64,000 nt of DNA, from assembly GCA_964519995.1 (NCBI GenBank), contig CAZFLY010000003.1, forward strand, positions 1 to 64,000. Reading direction: 5' to 3'. This stretch comes from CAZFLY01 sp964519995 (GTDB lineage: Bacteria; Planctomycetota; Phycisphaerae; Sedimentisphaerales; Anaerobacaceae). Position 1 is the stretch's first letter. Each line of letters opens with the position of its first letter. Shown here piece after piece: positions 1 through 8,620 of this stretch. The notes under the pieces were generated by a model. That model made no database searches. It worked only from the letters and a program-made list of their open reading frames with translations, and had not been told where the DNA came from. The position numbers were made by a program, and so were the translations under genes.

Positions 1-51
1 TAAATTTGGGGGCTAACCGACATTACAAAACCCCCAACGTGAAGTTGGGGG
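1..51. repeat. Hairpin repeat ending GGGGGCTAA, one full copy and one partial
   Basis: Positions 31-38 and 44-51 form a perfect 8-bp stem (CCCCCAAC / GTTGGGGG) with a GTGAA loop, followed by CTAA. Positions 7-15 (TGGGGGCTAA-like) look like the 3' end of another copy cut by the window edge. A diverged copy lies at 1690-1712. This appears to be a dispersed extragenic palindrome; its function is unknown. Confidence 0.6.
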
Positions 52-171
52 CTAAATACGAAGAAAAAAACCTAGCCGGTTTGCCAAGTGCCTTTTTAAT
101 TTCAGCGATCAAATCATAAGGTCAACAAAACCCTTAAGGGTGGAATTGCAAATATTAGCTACAATTTGGTA

Positions 172-909
172 TCAGCCGGCGAAGATAGCTGAGCCAATGC
201 GAAGAATTGTCGCGCCTTCTTCTATGGCAACCTCGTAGTCCGAACTCATGCCCATGCTCAACTCGGTGAACTGCGGGCCAACGATTTTCTCTCCGCGCAT
301 CTCAACAAACAATTCTCTTGCTCGGACGAAACACGCCTTGACGACATCCTTGTTACGCGTCAATGGGGCCAGAGTCATAAGCCCAATCAGTCTGAGATTC
401 GGCAACGTCTCAATCTGCTCAGCTAAATGCGTTGCTGCACCTACTGGAACACCATATTTTTGCGGTTCATTAGATGTATTAACCTGAAGGAGTACATCCG
501 GCCGCAAGTTTAGCTTCGCCGCTGAACTGTTAATCTCTTCGGCCAGTCGTAGCGTATCAACAGAATGAATCAAAGAAATAATAGGTAGAACCTGCCGAAC
601 CTTGTTGCGTTGCAGATGGCCGATCATGTGGAAGCACAATTTCTGTTGCAAAGCCTGATTACCATTAGCCTGCTCCAAAAACTCCGTCACCTGACTATGG
701 ACCTTTCTCAACTGCTGAGCACGATTCTCGCCAAGATGGATATAACCAAGCTGAATAACCTGCTTTATATCCTCAAAGGTCGCGGATTTGGTGACAATCA
801 CAAGCTGTATCTCTTCTGGGTCCCTGCCGGCACGGCCACAAGCAGAGTTAATCCTCTCGTTTACACGCTTTATTCTCTCAGCTATCTTATTCACAATCGT
901 CAATCGCAA
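172..909 (-). CDS. yggS: YggS/PROSC family pyridoxal phosphate homeostasis protein
   Basis: A 245-residue single-domain protein of usual length for the YggS/PLPBP family. These are fold-type III PLP-binding proteins that buffer cytosolic PLP and have no known catalysis. The PLP lysine lies in the VTKSA segment near residue 40. Family motifs follow: HLGENRAQQL, FHMIGHLQRNK, SIDTL-like (HSVDTLRLA), VNTSNEPQKYG, and the C-terminal LSMGMSSDYEVAIEEG and RIGSAIFAG. The longest frame begins at a TTG with no clear ribosome binding site. The GTG at 894 (residue 6) is an equally possible start. It is transcribed away from the non-coding stretch to its right and has no obvious operon partner in the window. 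Confidence 0.93.
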   Translation of the reverse strand: MRLTIVNKIAERIKRVNERINSACGRAGRDPEEIQLVIVTKSATFEDIKQVIQLGYIHLGENRAQQLRKVHSQVTEFLEQANGNQALQQKLCFHMIGHLQRNKVRQVLPIISLIHSVDTLRLAEEINSSAAKLNLRPDVLLQVNTSNEPQKYGVPVGAATHLAEQIETLPNLRLIGLMTLAPLTRNKDVVKACFVRARELFVEMRGEKIVGPQFTELSMGMSSDYEVAIEEGATILRIGSAIFAG

Positions 910-1426
910 AGATGAGAACTACTGCCCCACGTATAAAAACTCACCAACCTCTTTAGTCTATGAGAGTTTGCATGACCATACAAGTAATTAGGTCAAAAAA
1001 TTCGATGTATTTTTTATTTGTCACGTTCATCATCTTTGGCACTCTCGTACTATTCCACAACACGTCTTTTCATGCACAAGAATTTCACCCGCAGCTTTGA
1101 TTGCTAACTTGCACAGATAATTCACGCCGGGCAGACGCTACTCTCTTCGCAGTATAAAAAAATCGACTGTTTTTCAGGCAATCTCAGAAAATGTGCATGA
1201 ACTGACACATACGTCAACAGCCCAACTTTCCTAAAATTAAAATGCTTGTTCACATCCTCGGCATATAATACCAGCCCCCTATAGTGTAGTACCTGAGTGC
1301 TATATAGCCCACGACAAGGACTGAGAATATAAACTGACCACTTTTCGAGCCTACCTTCCCTACGCACGCCCAGATCGGTGGAACTATGCCATCCCTCGAA
1401 AAAAACAAAAAAACGCAGTTTTAGGC

Positions 1427-1455
1427 TTGCATTTTAGCAACCTGACGGGTATAAT
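1427..1455 (+). promoter_or_regulatory. Sigma-70 type promoter for a plus-strand small RNA
   Basis: TTGCAT (1427-1432) and a perfect TATAAT (1450-1455) are separated by exactly 17 bp. Expected start of transcription is near 1462. No plus-strand gene follows before the opposing yjbQ, so the product would be a non-coding RNA. Confidence 0.6.
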
Positions 1456-1461
1456 ACTTTT

Positions 1462-1674
1462 CTAAAAAAGTGGAGCATCTTGGGTGGGTCAAACAGCTTG
1501 AAAAGTTTCCATTTTTCTTGCTTTTTTGTTTGACAGGATTGTCTATATCGTTAGTTTCTTATTGCTCTTTAAGTTATAGATATTAGAGTTGCTTCAGCAG
1601 CTCACAAACCTCGGCGAGGCAGCGTGGTCCACCGGTCTCCCCCCCAGCCGGTCCCACCACCTCGCCATTTTTAT
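1462..1674 (+). ncRNA. Candidate ~210-nt small RNA of unknown family
   Basis: Bounded by the promoter at 1427-1455 and by a terminator-like end. GGCGAGG (1613-1619) pairs with CCTCGCC (1660-1666), nested GTGG/CCAC and CCGG/CCGG pairs extend the stem, and ATTTTTAT follows. The transcript's first ~140 nt are U-rich. I compared it by eye with SRP RNA (no GGAA-loop motif), tmRNA, tRNA (the folded part is only 54 nt and has no T-arm) and 6S RNA (ends not complementary), and none fits. A structural model search would decide. Confidence 0.35.
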
Positions 1675-1689
1675 GCGTAGAAGGGAGAA

Positions 1690-1712
1690 CCCTAGCTGAA
1701 AGCTGGGGCTAA
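1690..1712. repeat. Diverged copy of the GGGGCTAA hairpin repeat
   Basis: CCCTAGCT (1690-1697) pairs with AGCTGGGG (1701-1708) across a GAA loop with one G-U pair, and CTAAAT follows as in the copy at 31-57. It lies just downstream of the yjbQ stop and might help end that transcript, although there is no T run. Confidence 0.5.
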
Positions 1713-1743
1713 ATATAGATTGCAACTCGGAAGCTGGAGGTTC

Positions 1744-2154
1744 CTACTTGCCGCGCACTTGGACATGCACACGCCTGCTGCGGGGGCCATCGAATTCGCA
1801 GAAGAAGATACCCTGCCAAGTGCCGAGGGTGATAGAGCCACCTTTTATGAGCACTTGTTCGCTGCAGCCGACAATTGAGCTTTTGGCGTGAGCGTCCGAG
1901 TTGCCTTCAACATGCTGGAACCCGGATATATGTTCCGGTATGGTCTGTTCAAGGGCCAGCAGGATATCGTGCGGTACTGACCGGTCGGCATTTTCATTTA
2001 TAGTAATGGCCGCAGTGGTATGAGGACAAAAGACTATTGCATCACCATCCTTGATGCCGGACTCACGCACAACGGACTGAACCTGGCCTGTTATGTCGAC
2101 CATTTGACAGCGAGTCTTAGTGCTTATACTGAATTGCTCCTGAAGTATCTTCAT
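1744..2154 (-). CDS. yjbQ: YjbQ family protein (UPF0047, secondary thiamine-phosphate synthase type)
   Basis: 136 residues, the usual length of the UPF0047/YjbQ family. Diagnostic motifs are visible: DGDAIVFCPHTTAAITINENAD, the HVEGNSDAHAKSS metal-site region, and the C-terminal GTWQGIFFCEFDGPRSRRV. The family binds a metal in a trimer. Some members show weak thiamine-phosphate synthase activity, but the physiological role is unclear. An AAGGA ribosome binding site precedes the ATG by 8 nt. The start is 12 nt beyond the argS stop, so the two genes are probably cotranscribed. Confidence 0.92.
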   Translation of the reverse strand: MKILQEQFSISTKTRCQMVDITGQVQSVVRESGIKDGDAIVFCPHTTAAITINENADRSVPHDILLALEQTIPEHISGFQHVEGNSDAHAKSSIVGCSEQVLIKGGSITLGTWQGIFFCEFDGPRSRRVHVQVRGK

Positions 2155-2166
2155 GGGGATTATCCT

Positions 2167-3990
2167 TTACATTTGCTCAACAACTTCGATACCCAATAGG
2201 TTGGTCAAGCCATGCTTAATGGTTCGCGCAGCAAGATCACAGAGAAGAATTCTCGTAGGTCTTTTACCCGGCCCAGCGTCAAGGACAGGACAATTCGTAT
2301 AAAAGACGCTGAATTTCTGGGCCAGGTCATACAGGTAGCTCGTCAGATAGTTGGGTCTGTAGTCCGCAGCGGCTGATTGAATTGCTTCGCCGTAGCGAAT
2401 CAGATGCTTTGCCAGCTCTATCTCGGCAGGTTCATCTAAGGTAATCTCCGTAATGCCTGCAAGTTCATCCTCGATTTTAATTTGTCCTTTTCGCTCTATG
2501 GACTTTATGCGTGCGTAAGCATACTGCATATATGGCGCGGTATTGCCATCCATCGCGAGCATCCTATCGAAATTAAAAACATAATCGCTTGTGCGGTTAT
2601 TGGAATAGTCAGCGTATTTGACTGCTCCGATTCCGACTGCCTTTGCGATTTGGTCTTTCTTGTCTGGAGACAACTCGGGGTTTTTCTCCTCAACTATTTT
2701 TCTCGCACGCTGGACCGCCTCATCGAGCAGGTCTTTTAGCTTTACGTTTTCACCCTCGCGGGTCTTTAACGGCTTGCCATTTTCACCTAACACACTGCCG
2801 AATGTAACATGAACAAACTCTATTTCCTCGCCATCTCTCTTATTCCAGCCCGCCATATCAGCCACTGCGAAGAGCATCTCAAAGTGTAGCTTTTGGCGAG
2901 AGTCGGTGACATAGATAATTCTATCTGCTTTTAGCTCATTAACCCTATAACGAATAGCTGCCAAATCAGTTGTTGCATAAAGATATGCTCCATCGGATTT
3001 CCGAACCATAAACGGCAGCGGCTCACCTTCTTTATTCTTAAATCCTGGCGGAAAAACACAAAACGCTCCCTCAGATTCAACAACAAGTCTCTTGCTCTTT
3101 AATTCAGCAACGACATCTGGTAGCATATCATTGTACGTGCTCTCACCGCGTTCATGCTGTTTGTTAAGATTCACACCGAGAGTGTCGTAGATTGCCTGGT
3201 AATGAGAGCGAGACTCATTGACAATTATCTGCCAGAGCACAGTATATTCCGGATCATTCTTGTGCAAACGAACGACCGCTTCTCTTGCCGCTTTTTCAAA
3301 CTGTGAGTCGCTGTCGTATCGTTGTTTTGCTTGTTTGTAGAAGTGCTCGAATATAACGAGGGGAAGCTTAAGTTGCTCTGCTGTAATGGGGGCGCCGGTG
3401 TATTCCTCTTGTTTGCGTGAATCCTCATCCAATAGAGCCATCAACATTCCGAATTGAGTTCCCCAGTCGCCGATATGGTTCTGACGGATGACTTTATGGC
3501 CAAGGAACTCAAGCGTCCGGCAGATGCAATCACCAATTATCGTGCTTCGCAAGTGACCAACATGCATCTCTTTGGCGATGTTCGGGCCGGAGAAATCAAC
3601 GACGATTGCTTTCGGTTCGGTTGATTTTTCAATGCCAAGATTTTCTGAATACGTGTTGATTGCGAGAAGGCTTTGGGCGACAAAATTCGGTCTTAGTCGC
3701 AGGTTTATAAAGCCTGGGCCTGCGATTTCTGGCGGCTCGCAGATGTCACTTAATTGGGGTTCAGCATTCGGGGTTCGGGGTTCAGTGTTGAGCTTACTTA
3801 CGATTTCTTCGGCTAACTTGTGTGGATTTGTTTTGAGCTTTTTAGCAAGAGGCATGATGCCGTTTGCCTGATAGTCGCCGAACTTGGGATCGGTGGCGGA
3901 ACCTACCATCGCGGCGCAGTCCTTATGCCCCGTAATGGCAGCCATTGCAGCACCAATTTTTTCTTCAAGTATGTCTCGAATAGGCTTCAT
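2167..3990 (-). CDS. argS: Arginyl-tRNA synthetase
   Basis: Class I aminoacyl-tRNA synthetase that charges tRNA(Arg). An N-terminal additional domain (KFGDYQANGIMPLAK, GPGFINLRL) precedes the catalytic domain with its HIGH-type motif HVGHLRST near residue 143. The end of the catalytic core (VTFGSVLGENGKPLKTREG) takes the place of KMSKS, as is common in bacterial ArgRS. The DALR anticodon-binding domain ends in GLTNLLGIEVVEQM. I chose the ATG at 3990, giving 607 residues; the frame extends to a TTG at 4008, but family proteins start near MKPIRDIL. Near residues 66-78 a Pro/Glu/Asn-rich segment (NTEPRTPNAEPQ) looks like an in-frame insertion in the linker. Confidence 0.96.
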   Translation of the reverse strand: MKPIRDILEEKIGAAMAAITGHKDCAAMVGSATDPKFGDYQANGIMPLAKKLKTNPHKLAEEIVSKLNTEPRTPNAEPQLSDICEPPEIAGPGFINLRLRPNFVAQSLLAINTYSENLGIEKSTEPKAIVVDFSGPNIAKEMHVGHLRSTIIGDCICRTLEFLGHKVIRQNHIGDWGTQFGMLMALLDEDSRKQEEYTGAPITAEQLKLPLVIFEHFYKQAKQRYDSDSQFEKAAREAVVRLHKNDPEYTVLWQIIVNESRSHYQAIYDTLGVNLNKQHERGESTYNDMLPDVVAELKSKRLVVESEGAFCVFPPGFKNKEGEPLPFMVRKSDGAYLYATTDLAAIRYRVNELKADRIIYVTDSRQKLHFEMLFAVADMAGWNKRDGEEIEFVHVTFGSVLGENGKPLKTREGENVKLKDLLDEAVQRARKIVEEKNPELSPDKKDQIAKAVGIGAVKYADYSNNRTSDYVFNFDRMLAMDGNTAPYMQYAYARIKSIERKGQIKIEDELAGITEITLDEPAEIELAKHLIRYGEAIQSAAADYRPNYLTSYLYDLAQKFSVFYTNCPVLDAGPGKRPTRILLCDLAARTIKHGLTNLLGIEVVEQM

Positions 3991-4032
3991 CAAATAGTCA
4001 ATCAACAATCATCCATATGCTTTGTAGAAAAG

Positions 4033-4149
4033 ATGTCATTTCGACCGTAGAGAGCGCAGCGAATGGAGTGGAGAAATCTGGGTTAGAAGCGCTGTTGCAC
4101 GCAGATTTCTCGACTTCGGCTCCTTCGGAGCCTCCGCTCGAAATGACAT
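4033..4149. repeat. Palindromic dispersed element (GTCATTTCGA ... TCGAAATGAC), copy 1
   Basis: The ends are perfect inverted repeats (ATGTCATTTCGA at 4033 and TCGAAATGACAT ending at 4149). An inner pair (GAGAAATCT / AGATTTCTC) completes a long hairpin. It occupies the whole gap between rsfS and argS. A second copy is at 10989-11083. Elements of this form are widespread in unrelated bacterial genomes and resemble REP-type palindromes moved by RAYT transposases. No transposase is in the window. Confidence 0.8.
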
Positions 4150-4176
4150 TGTTGTGAAGGTTTCTACAGAGCATAG

Positions 4177-4539
4177 TCAGTAATCAATTCTCTTTGCGTC
4201 ACCCCAGAGCAATTCCAGGTCGTAATAATCACGGTGCTCGCTGTCGAAGATGTGGACGACAACATCGACAAAATCCAGCAGAATCCAATGTGCATGTTCG
4301 TAGCCGGCCCTGCCGAATCGCTTCAGGTCGTACTGCCTTGCGGCCTGACAGATTTCGTCGGCTACTGTACGCATCTGCCGGTCACTCGTACCTGTCACGA
4401 TGACGAAATAGTCCGTGGCCGGCGATATGCCTCTCAAATCCAGAACTACAATGTCGGTACAGTGTCTGCTAACCGCCTGCTTCGCGGCGAAGATAGCGAA
4501 ATCTTTTGTCTCAGCGTTTCTTCTCTTCGGCAAAGGCAC
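4177..4539 (-). CDS. rsfS: Ribosomal silencing factor RsfS
   Basis: 120-residue RsfS/YbeB/Iojap family protein. It binds ribosomal protein uL14 and blocks subunit joining when nutrients are scarce. Family motifs visible are DIVVLDLRGISPATDYFVI, TGTSDRQMRTVADEI, GYEHAHWILLDFVDVVVHIF and the DLELLWGDA end. The start is a GTG preceded by AAGGA. It begins 13 nt after the hppA terminator, so it probably needs its own promoter, or read-through, to be expressed. Confidence 0.95.
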   Translation of the reverse strand: MPLPKRRNAETKDFAIFAAKQAVSRHCTDIVVLDLRGISPATDYFVIVTGTSDRQMRTVADEICQAARQYDLKRFGRAGYEHAHWILLDFVDVVVHIFDSEHRDYYDLELLWGDAKRIDY

Positions 4540-4551
4540 TTTCCTTATCTC

Positions 4552-4583
4552 TAAAAAAACGGAGTGGCCGGTTCAGCCACCCC
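4552..4583 (-). terminator. Rho-independent terminator after hppA
   Basis: On the minus strand, GGGGTGGC and GCCACTCC form an 8-bp stem (one mismatch) around a 7-nt loop. A run of seven T follows (4553-4559). It lies about 80 nt after the hppA stop and just before rsfS. Confidence 0.75.
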
Positions 4584-4661
4584 GATAGATTACCTTTATC
4601 GTCAGTTTGCGTCAACTGCCCGATACGACGGAGATGGATGTTGTATCGCGTCTTGATTGGA

Positions 4662-7061
4662 TTACTGACCGCCAAGGTGAAGCCATTCGCTGATAGTCGG
4701 GCCAAACTTGACAATGACACCCGAGAAGACGACGCTGACCATAGTCATCAGCTTTATAAGGATGTTGAGGCTTGGGCCTGACGTATCCTTACAGGGGTCG
4801 CCGACTGTGTCACCGACGACGGCGGCTTTGTGTGCATCGGAGCCTTTGCCGCCAAGATTGCCTTTTTCAATGTACTTTTTTGCGTTGTCCCAGGCACCGC
4901 CGGCATTATTGAGCGTAATTGCAAGAACAAATCCGGTCGTCAGGCCACCTGCCAGAAGGCCCATCACGCCCGCAACGCCGAGGAGAAGTCCGGTCACAAC
5001 GGGGATGATAATCGCCAGCAGTGAAGGCAGAATCATCTCCTTCTGGGCGCCTCGCGTCGAGATGGAAACACAGCGGGCATAATCAGGCGTGGCGGTTCCT
5101 TCCATAATGCCTGGTATCTCCTTGAATTGCCTGCGGACTTCTTCGACCATAGCGCCGGCAGCTCTTCCTACAGCCTTCATAGCCATAGCAGAAAATACAA
5201 ATGCCATCATAGCGCCGATGAAAAGCCCACAGATCAGTTTTGGGTTCATTATGTTCAGACCGTAGGCATTGACGAAGTCTATGACCGCAGCGGTCTTGAC
5301 GTTGACGGCCCCGGCAACGCCGTCGGTCGCGGAGAACGCAACCTCGCCGACGTGATATATTCCATCGGCACTTTCCGACGCCAGTCTGCCGATCCAGATT
5401 CGGACCTCCTCGATATACGCAGCCAGAAGCGCCATAGCCGTTAGTGCAGCTGAGCCGATAGCAAAGCCTTTGCCCGTGGCTGCGGTGGTGTTGCCGAGGG
5501 CGTCGAGGGCATCGGTGCGCTTTCTGACTTCCGGTCCGAGGCCACTCATTTCAGCATTACCCCCGGCATTATCAGCTATTGGGCCATAAGCATCGGTTGC
5601 CAATGTAATACCAAGAGTTGACAACATACCGACCGCGGCAAAACCTATACCATATAGACCCATGGGCAAATTTGAAAAGCCGCCTGCCAAACCAAATGCA
5701 AACAGAATGCCGACCACAATCGTTATCACAGGCAAACCGGAAGAATACATGCCGGTCGCGAAGCCCTCTATAATCGTCGTCGCAGGACCCATCTTTGTTT
5801 GATCAGCGATTCCGCGAGTTGGCTTATATTCGTCAGAGGTGTAGTATTCGGTGAACTGGCCTATCACGACGCCCGCCACAAGGCCAGCGACGACGGAGCC
5901 GAAGATGCCCCAAGTAATCCAGCCGGCCATCGCAAGGCCCGCGACGGCGAGGATAATCAACACCGAACTTCCAAGGGTTCCAAACAGCAGGGCCCGAAGC
6001 AGGTTCTTCTGGCTGGCGTCTTCTTTGCAGCGAACCATGAATATGCCGAGGATCGAAAGGATAATACCCATGCCAGCGACAAGCATTGGTGCAAGCACTG
6101 CTTTTAGAACCTGCTGTGACGAGAGGGTCAAGGCGGCCCCCAAAGCAGCCGTGGCAAGGATTGAACCACAGTAGCTCTCATACAGGTCGGCTCCCATGCC
6201 GGCGACGTCACCAACGTTGTCACCAACATTGTCAGCAATTGTGGCGGGGTTGCGGGGATCATCTTCAGGGATGCCCGCTTCGACCTTACCGACGAGGTCG
6301 GCTCCGACATCGGCTGCTTTCGTATAGATTCCGCCACCGACACGGGCAAAGAGCGCCTGCGTTGAAGCACCCATGCCAAAGGTTATCATGGTGGTTGTTA
6401 TCTCAACAAGCTTGTGCTCAGGCTCCATACCGGCCTTGACCAACGTCAGGCCGAGGAAGGTTAGACCGTCCCTCATGTGTTCCGCCGTGTAAACGAGCTT
6501 GTCGAGAATCAGATACCACATCGAAATATCGAATAGTCCAAAGCCGACAACGATCAGGCCCATGACGGCTCCGGACTTGAATGCGACCTGCAAACCGCGA
6601 TTGAGCGATTCACTGGCACCCTGTGCGGTGCGGGCAGAGGCGTTGGTAGCGGTTTTCATGCCGAGAAAACCACACAAGCCACTAAAAAATCCGCCAGTGA
6701 GAAACGCCACCGGCACAAACGGATTTTGAACACCCTTGTAGGCACAAAAGGCAAAAATAACCAACAGGATAAAAAACACCAAGGCTACGACGCTGTACTG
6801 CCTGAATAGATATGCGTAAGCGCCTTCACGGACATGGTGCGCGATCTCAATCATCTTCTCCGTACCTTCGGGAGCAGCCATCACTTTCCTATAGAAATGA
6901 TATGCGAATCCCAAAGCCAACAGCGATGCTACCGGCGCGAGCCACCAGCTTACAGGTGTGCCGGCCGTCTCGGCAGATACTTCCGCACCTGCCGCCATCG
7001 CTGTTGTATTTAAGGCTAAAGTTGGAACCAAAAACCCAGCAATCCTACCGAAAACTTTCAC
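4662..7061 (-). CDS. hppA: K+-dependent membrane-bound cation-translocating pyrophosphatase
   Basis: 799 residues with about 16 hydrophobic segments. It hydrolyses cytoplasmic pyrophosphate and pumps H+ and/or Na+ outward. The catalytic loop DVGADLVGKVEAGIPEDD and NPATIADNVGDNVGDVAGMGADLYESY is intact, as are NAGGNAEMSGL and the C-terminal NNAGGAWDNAKKYIE, GKGSDAHKAAVVGDTVGDPCKDTSGPS. The segment GNTTAATGKG has Ala where K+-independent enzymes have Lys, so this is the K+-dependent type. Proton versus sodium specificity cannot be settled from the motifs I can see. The start is a GTG with AAGGAG 8 nt upstream; the N-terminus looks like a signal-anchor. Confidence 0.95.
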   Translation of the reverse strand: MKVFGRIAGFLVPTLALNTTAMAAGAEVSAETAGTPVSWWLAPVASLLALGFAYHFYRKVMAAPEGTEKMIEIAHHVREGAYAYLFRQYSVVALVFFILLVIFAFCAYKGVQNPFVPVAFLTGGFFSGLCGFLGMKTATNASARTAQGASESLNRGLQVAFKSGAVMGLIVVGFGLFDISMWYLILDKLVYTAEHMRDGLTFLGLTLVKAGMEPEHKLVEITTTMITFGMGASTQALFARVGGGIYTKAADVGADLVGKVEAGIPEDDPRNPATIADNVGDNVGDVAGMGADLYESYCGSILATAALGAALTLSSQQVLKAVLAPMLVAGMGIILSILGIFMVRCKEDASQKNLLRALLFGTLGSSVLIILAVAGLAMAGWITWGIFGSVVAGLVAGVVIGQFTEYYTSDEYKPTRGIADQTKMGPATTIIEGFATGMYSSGLPVITIVVGILFAFGLAGGFSNLPMGLYGIGFAAVGMLSTLGITLATDAYGPIADNAGGNAEMSGLGPEVRKRTDALDALGNTTAATGKGFAIGSAALTAMALLAAYIEEVRIWIGRLASESADGIYHVGEVAFSATDGVAGAVNVKTAAVIDFVNAYGLNIMNPKLICGLFIGAMMAFVFSAMAMKAVGRAAGAMVEEVRRQFKEIPGIMEGTATPDYARCVSISTRGAQKEMILPSLLAIIIPVVTGLLLGVAGVMGLLAGGLTTGFVLAITLNNAGGAWDNAKKYIEKGNLGGKGSDAHKAAVVGDTVGDPCKDTSGPSLNILIKLMTMVSVVFSGVIVKFGPTISEWLHLGGQ

Positions 7062-7091
7062 TTTTTTACTCCTTATCTACTTCAACGATTA

Positions 7092-7118
7092 TTTTAACGA
7101 ATGCAGAATTCGTAAAAA
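7092..7118 (-). promoter_or_regulatory. Palindrome upstream of hppA (possible operator)
   Basis: Arms TTTTAACGAAT (7092-7102) and ATTCGTAAAAA (7108-7118) are complementary at 10 of 11 positions around a 5-nt centre. It lies 31-57 bp upstream of the hppA GTG. It is AT-rich, so a protein-binding site is more likely than a terminator. Function is inferred only from symmetry and position. Confidence 0.3.
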
Positions 7119-7269
7119 GCCCACGCAGTTTAACGAAACCGAGATGATTTTCAAGTTATTTGTCCGCGAAAGGAGGGAACTGAGCAGAATTGACTTTTAC
7201 CACGCAAGATTTGCACTTCCAATCTTCTTCTTAGCCAACCCTTGCTTTGCTTTTTTTAACTTTGTGCTT

Positions 7270-8502
7270 CTACGTGTGGTATTCGGCGTTGATTCGCACG
7301 TACTCGTCGGACAAATCACAGCCATAGCAGAAATCGGTTTGTTTGCCAACGCCAAGGTCAACGGTTATTGTGTGCTCGGTTTGCGATACTATTTTGCTGG
7401 CTTTCTTGCGGTCAAATTTTGCAGGGCTGCCATTTCTGAAAACGTTGACTGAGCCAAGCTTGCAGGAGAGCTTTTCGGGATTGAGTTTTACACCTGCAGA
7501 GCCTACCGCACAGATGATTCGTCCCCAGTTTGGGTCGCCACCATGGATTGCGCACTTGACCAGTGGATAATCAGCTACTGCGCGGGCGACTTTGGCAGCA
7601 TCCGCTTTCGTGGTGGCGCCGGTAACGACGACTTTAAATATTCGCGTGGCGCCTTCGGCATCGTGGGCCATTTGCTTTGCAAGGTCGTCGCATAACTCGG
7701 TCAGGGTCTTAACGAATCGTTTGTAGCGCGGGCATTCGCTGACTATTGGGCGATTATCTGCTAAGCCGGAGGCGAGGATTATTGCGGTATCGTTCGTGCT
7801 CTGATGGCCGTCCACGGTGAGTTTGTTTAGGGAATTTCCGATTGCCATTTTAAGAGCCTTGGTCAACAGTCGTTTTGTTATCGAGACATCGGTCGTAATA
7901 AAGCAAAGCGTCGTTGCCATATTTGGGGCGATCATTCCCGCGCCTTTAACGCAACCCGCAATAGTAACTTTTCGCCCAGAGATATCAAACTGCCGAGAAG
8001 TATACTTTGGCTTAGTGTCGGTGGTCATTATAGCCTTGGCAAAATCCAGGCCGGCCTGCGGCGAATCGGACAATTGTGCCACGGCCTTTGAGATTCCGGC
8101 AGCTATCTTTTTGATAGGGAGCTGCTTACCAATGATACCGGTGGAAGCAATGAGAACGTTTCGTGGCCCGTATTTCGTATTTCGTTCGAGATACGCTTCA
8201 CGCTTCACGAAATGCAGAACCTCCGCACACATTCGCTTTGCGTTTTTAATGCCCTGGTTGCCGGTGCAGGCATTGGCATTGCCGGAATTTACAACAACTG
8301 CATAAGCCTTGGGGCTTTTGACATGCTCTCTACATACATCAACAGCCGCCGAGGCAATCTTATTGGTTGTAAATACCACCGCAGCAGTTGCACCTGTCGG
8401 ACAGACAAGCAACCCCAAATCGGGCTTCCTCGATTTTTTAATTCCGCAGGCCACTCCCGCTGTCCAAAATCCCTTAGGTGATGTTATAGTATGATTTCCC
8501 AC
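7270..8502 (-). CDS. argJ: Glutamate N-acetyltransferase / ornithine acetyltransferase ArgJ
   Basis: ArgJ transfers acetyl between N-acetylornithine and glutamate in arginine synthesis, and some members also use acetyl-CoA. It is an N-terminal-nucleophile protein that self-cleaves before a Thr in the segment KGAGMIAPNMATTL; that Ala-Thr pair is present. Other family motifs are VDGHQSTNDTAIILASG, HDAEGATRIFKVVVTGA and GGDPNWGRIICAVG. Length (~410) is normal. The frame opens at a TTG (8508), but GAGGA lies 6 nt before the GTG at 8502, which I take as the start. Orientation and position near hppA suggest no special link. Confidence 0.95.
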   Translation of the reverse strand: MGNHTITSPKGFWTAGVACGIKKSRKPDLGLLVCPTGATAAVVFTTNKIASAAVDVCREHVKSPKAYAVVVNSGNANACTGNQGIKNAKRMCAEVLHFVKREAYLERNTKYGPRNVLIASTGIIGKQLPIKKIAAGISKAVAQLSDSPQAGLDFAKAIMTTDTKPKYTSRQFDISGRKVTIAGCVKGAGMIAPNMATTLCFITTDVSITKRLLTKALKMAIGNSLNKLTVDGHQSTNDTAIILASGLADNRPIVSECPRYKRFVKTLTELCDDLAKQMAHDAEGATRIFKVVVTGATTKADAAKVARAVADYPLVKCAIHGGDPNWGRIICAVGSAGVKLNPEKLSCKLGSVNVFRNGSPAKFDRKKASKIVSQTEHTITVDLGVGKQTDFCYGCDLSDEYVRINAEYHT

Positions 8503-8620
8503 TATCAATCCTCACATTCATTCGTTAGGTATTATAAAGTTTGAATGAAAAGCAGTCCCGTTGTCCAACTTGCATTTTTTTTATTATTGCCTATTTGCAC
8601 ACAGAAATAACAAGCATATT

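Larger units (their letters stand above)
910..1743. other. 834-bp intergenic stretch with a small-RNA unit and no convincing gene
   Basis: No reading frame here looks like a real protein. The only long one, on the minus strand at 1122-1367, has no recognisable motif and no ribosome binding site. What can be supported is a strong plus-strand promoter (1427-1455), a GC-rich hairpin followed by a T run (1613-1674), and one copy of the GGGGCTAA hairpin repeat (1690-1712). Positions 910-1426 are AT-rich and show nothing specific. Confidence 0.5.

Noticed and set aside
1..60. Possible CRISPR-like repeat at the left edge
   Set aside because: Only one and a half copies, no spacers of even length, no cas genes; it is a hairpin repeat with a further copy at 1690.
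1122..1367. 81-residue minus-strand frame in the yggS-yjbQ gap
   Set aside because: No ribosome binding site, no recognisable motif, unusual residue mix, and it overlaps a region with no other sign of coding.
1613..1666. Folded segment resembling a tRNA or SRP RNA
   Set aside because: Only 54 nt between the closing stem ends, no T-arm or anticodon arm, and no SRP GGAA-loop motif; kept only as the 3' end of a candidate small RNA.
6086..6439. 117-residue plus-strand frame opposite hppA
   Set aside because: Antisense shadow of a conserved pyrophosphatase region, Arg/Gln/Pro-rich.
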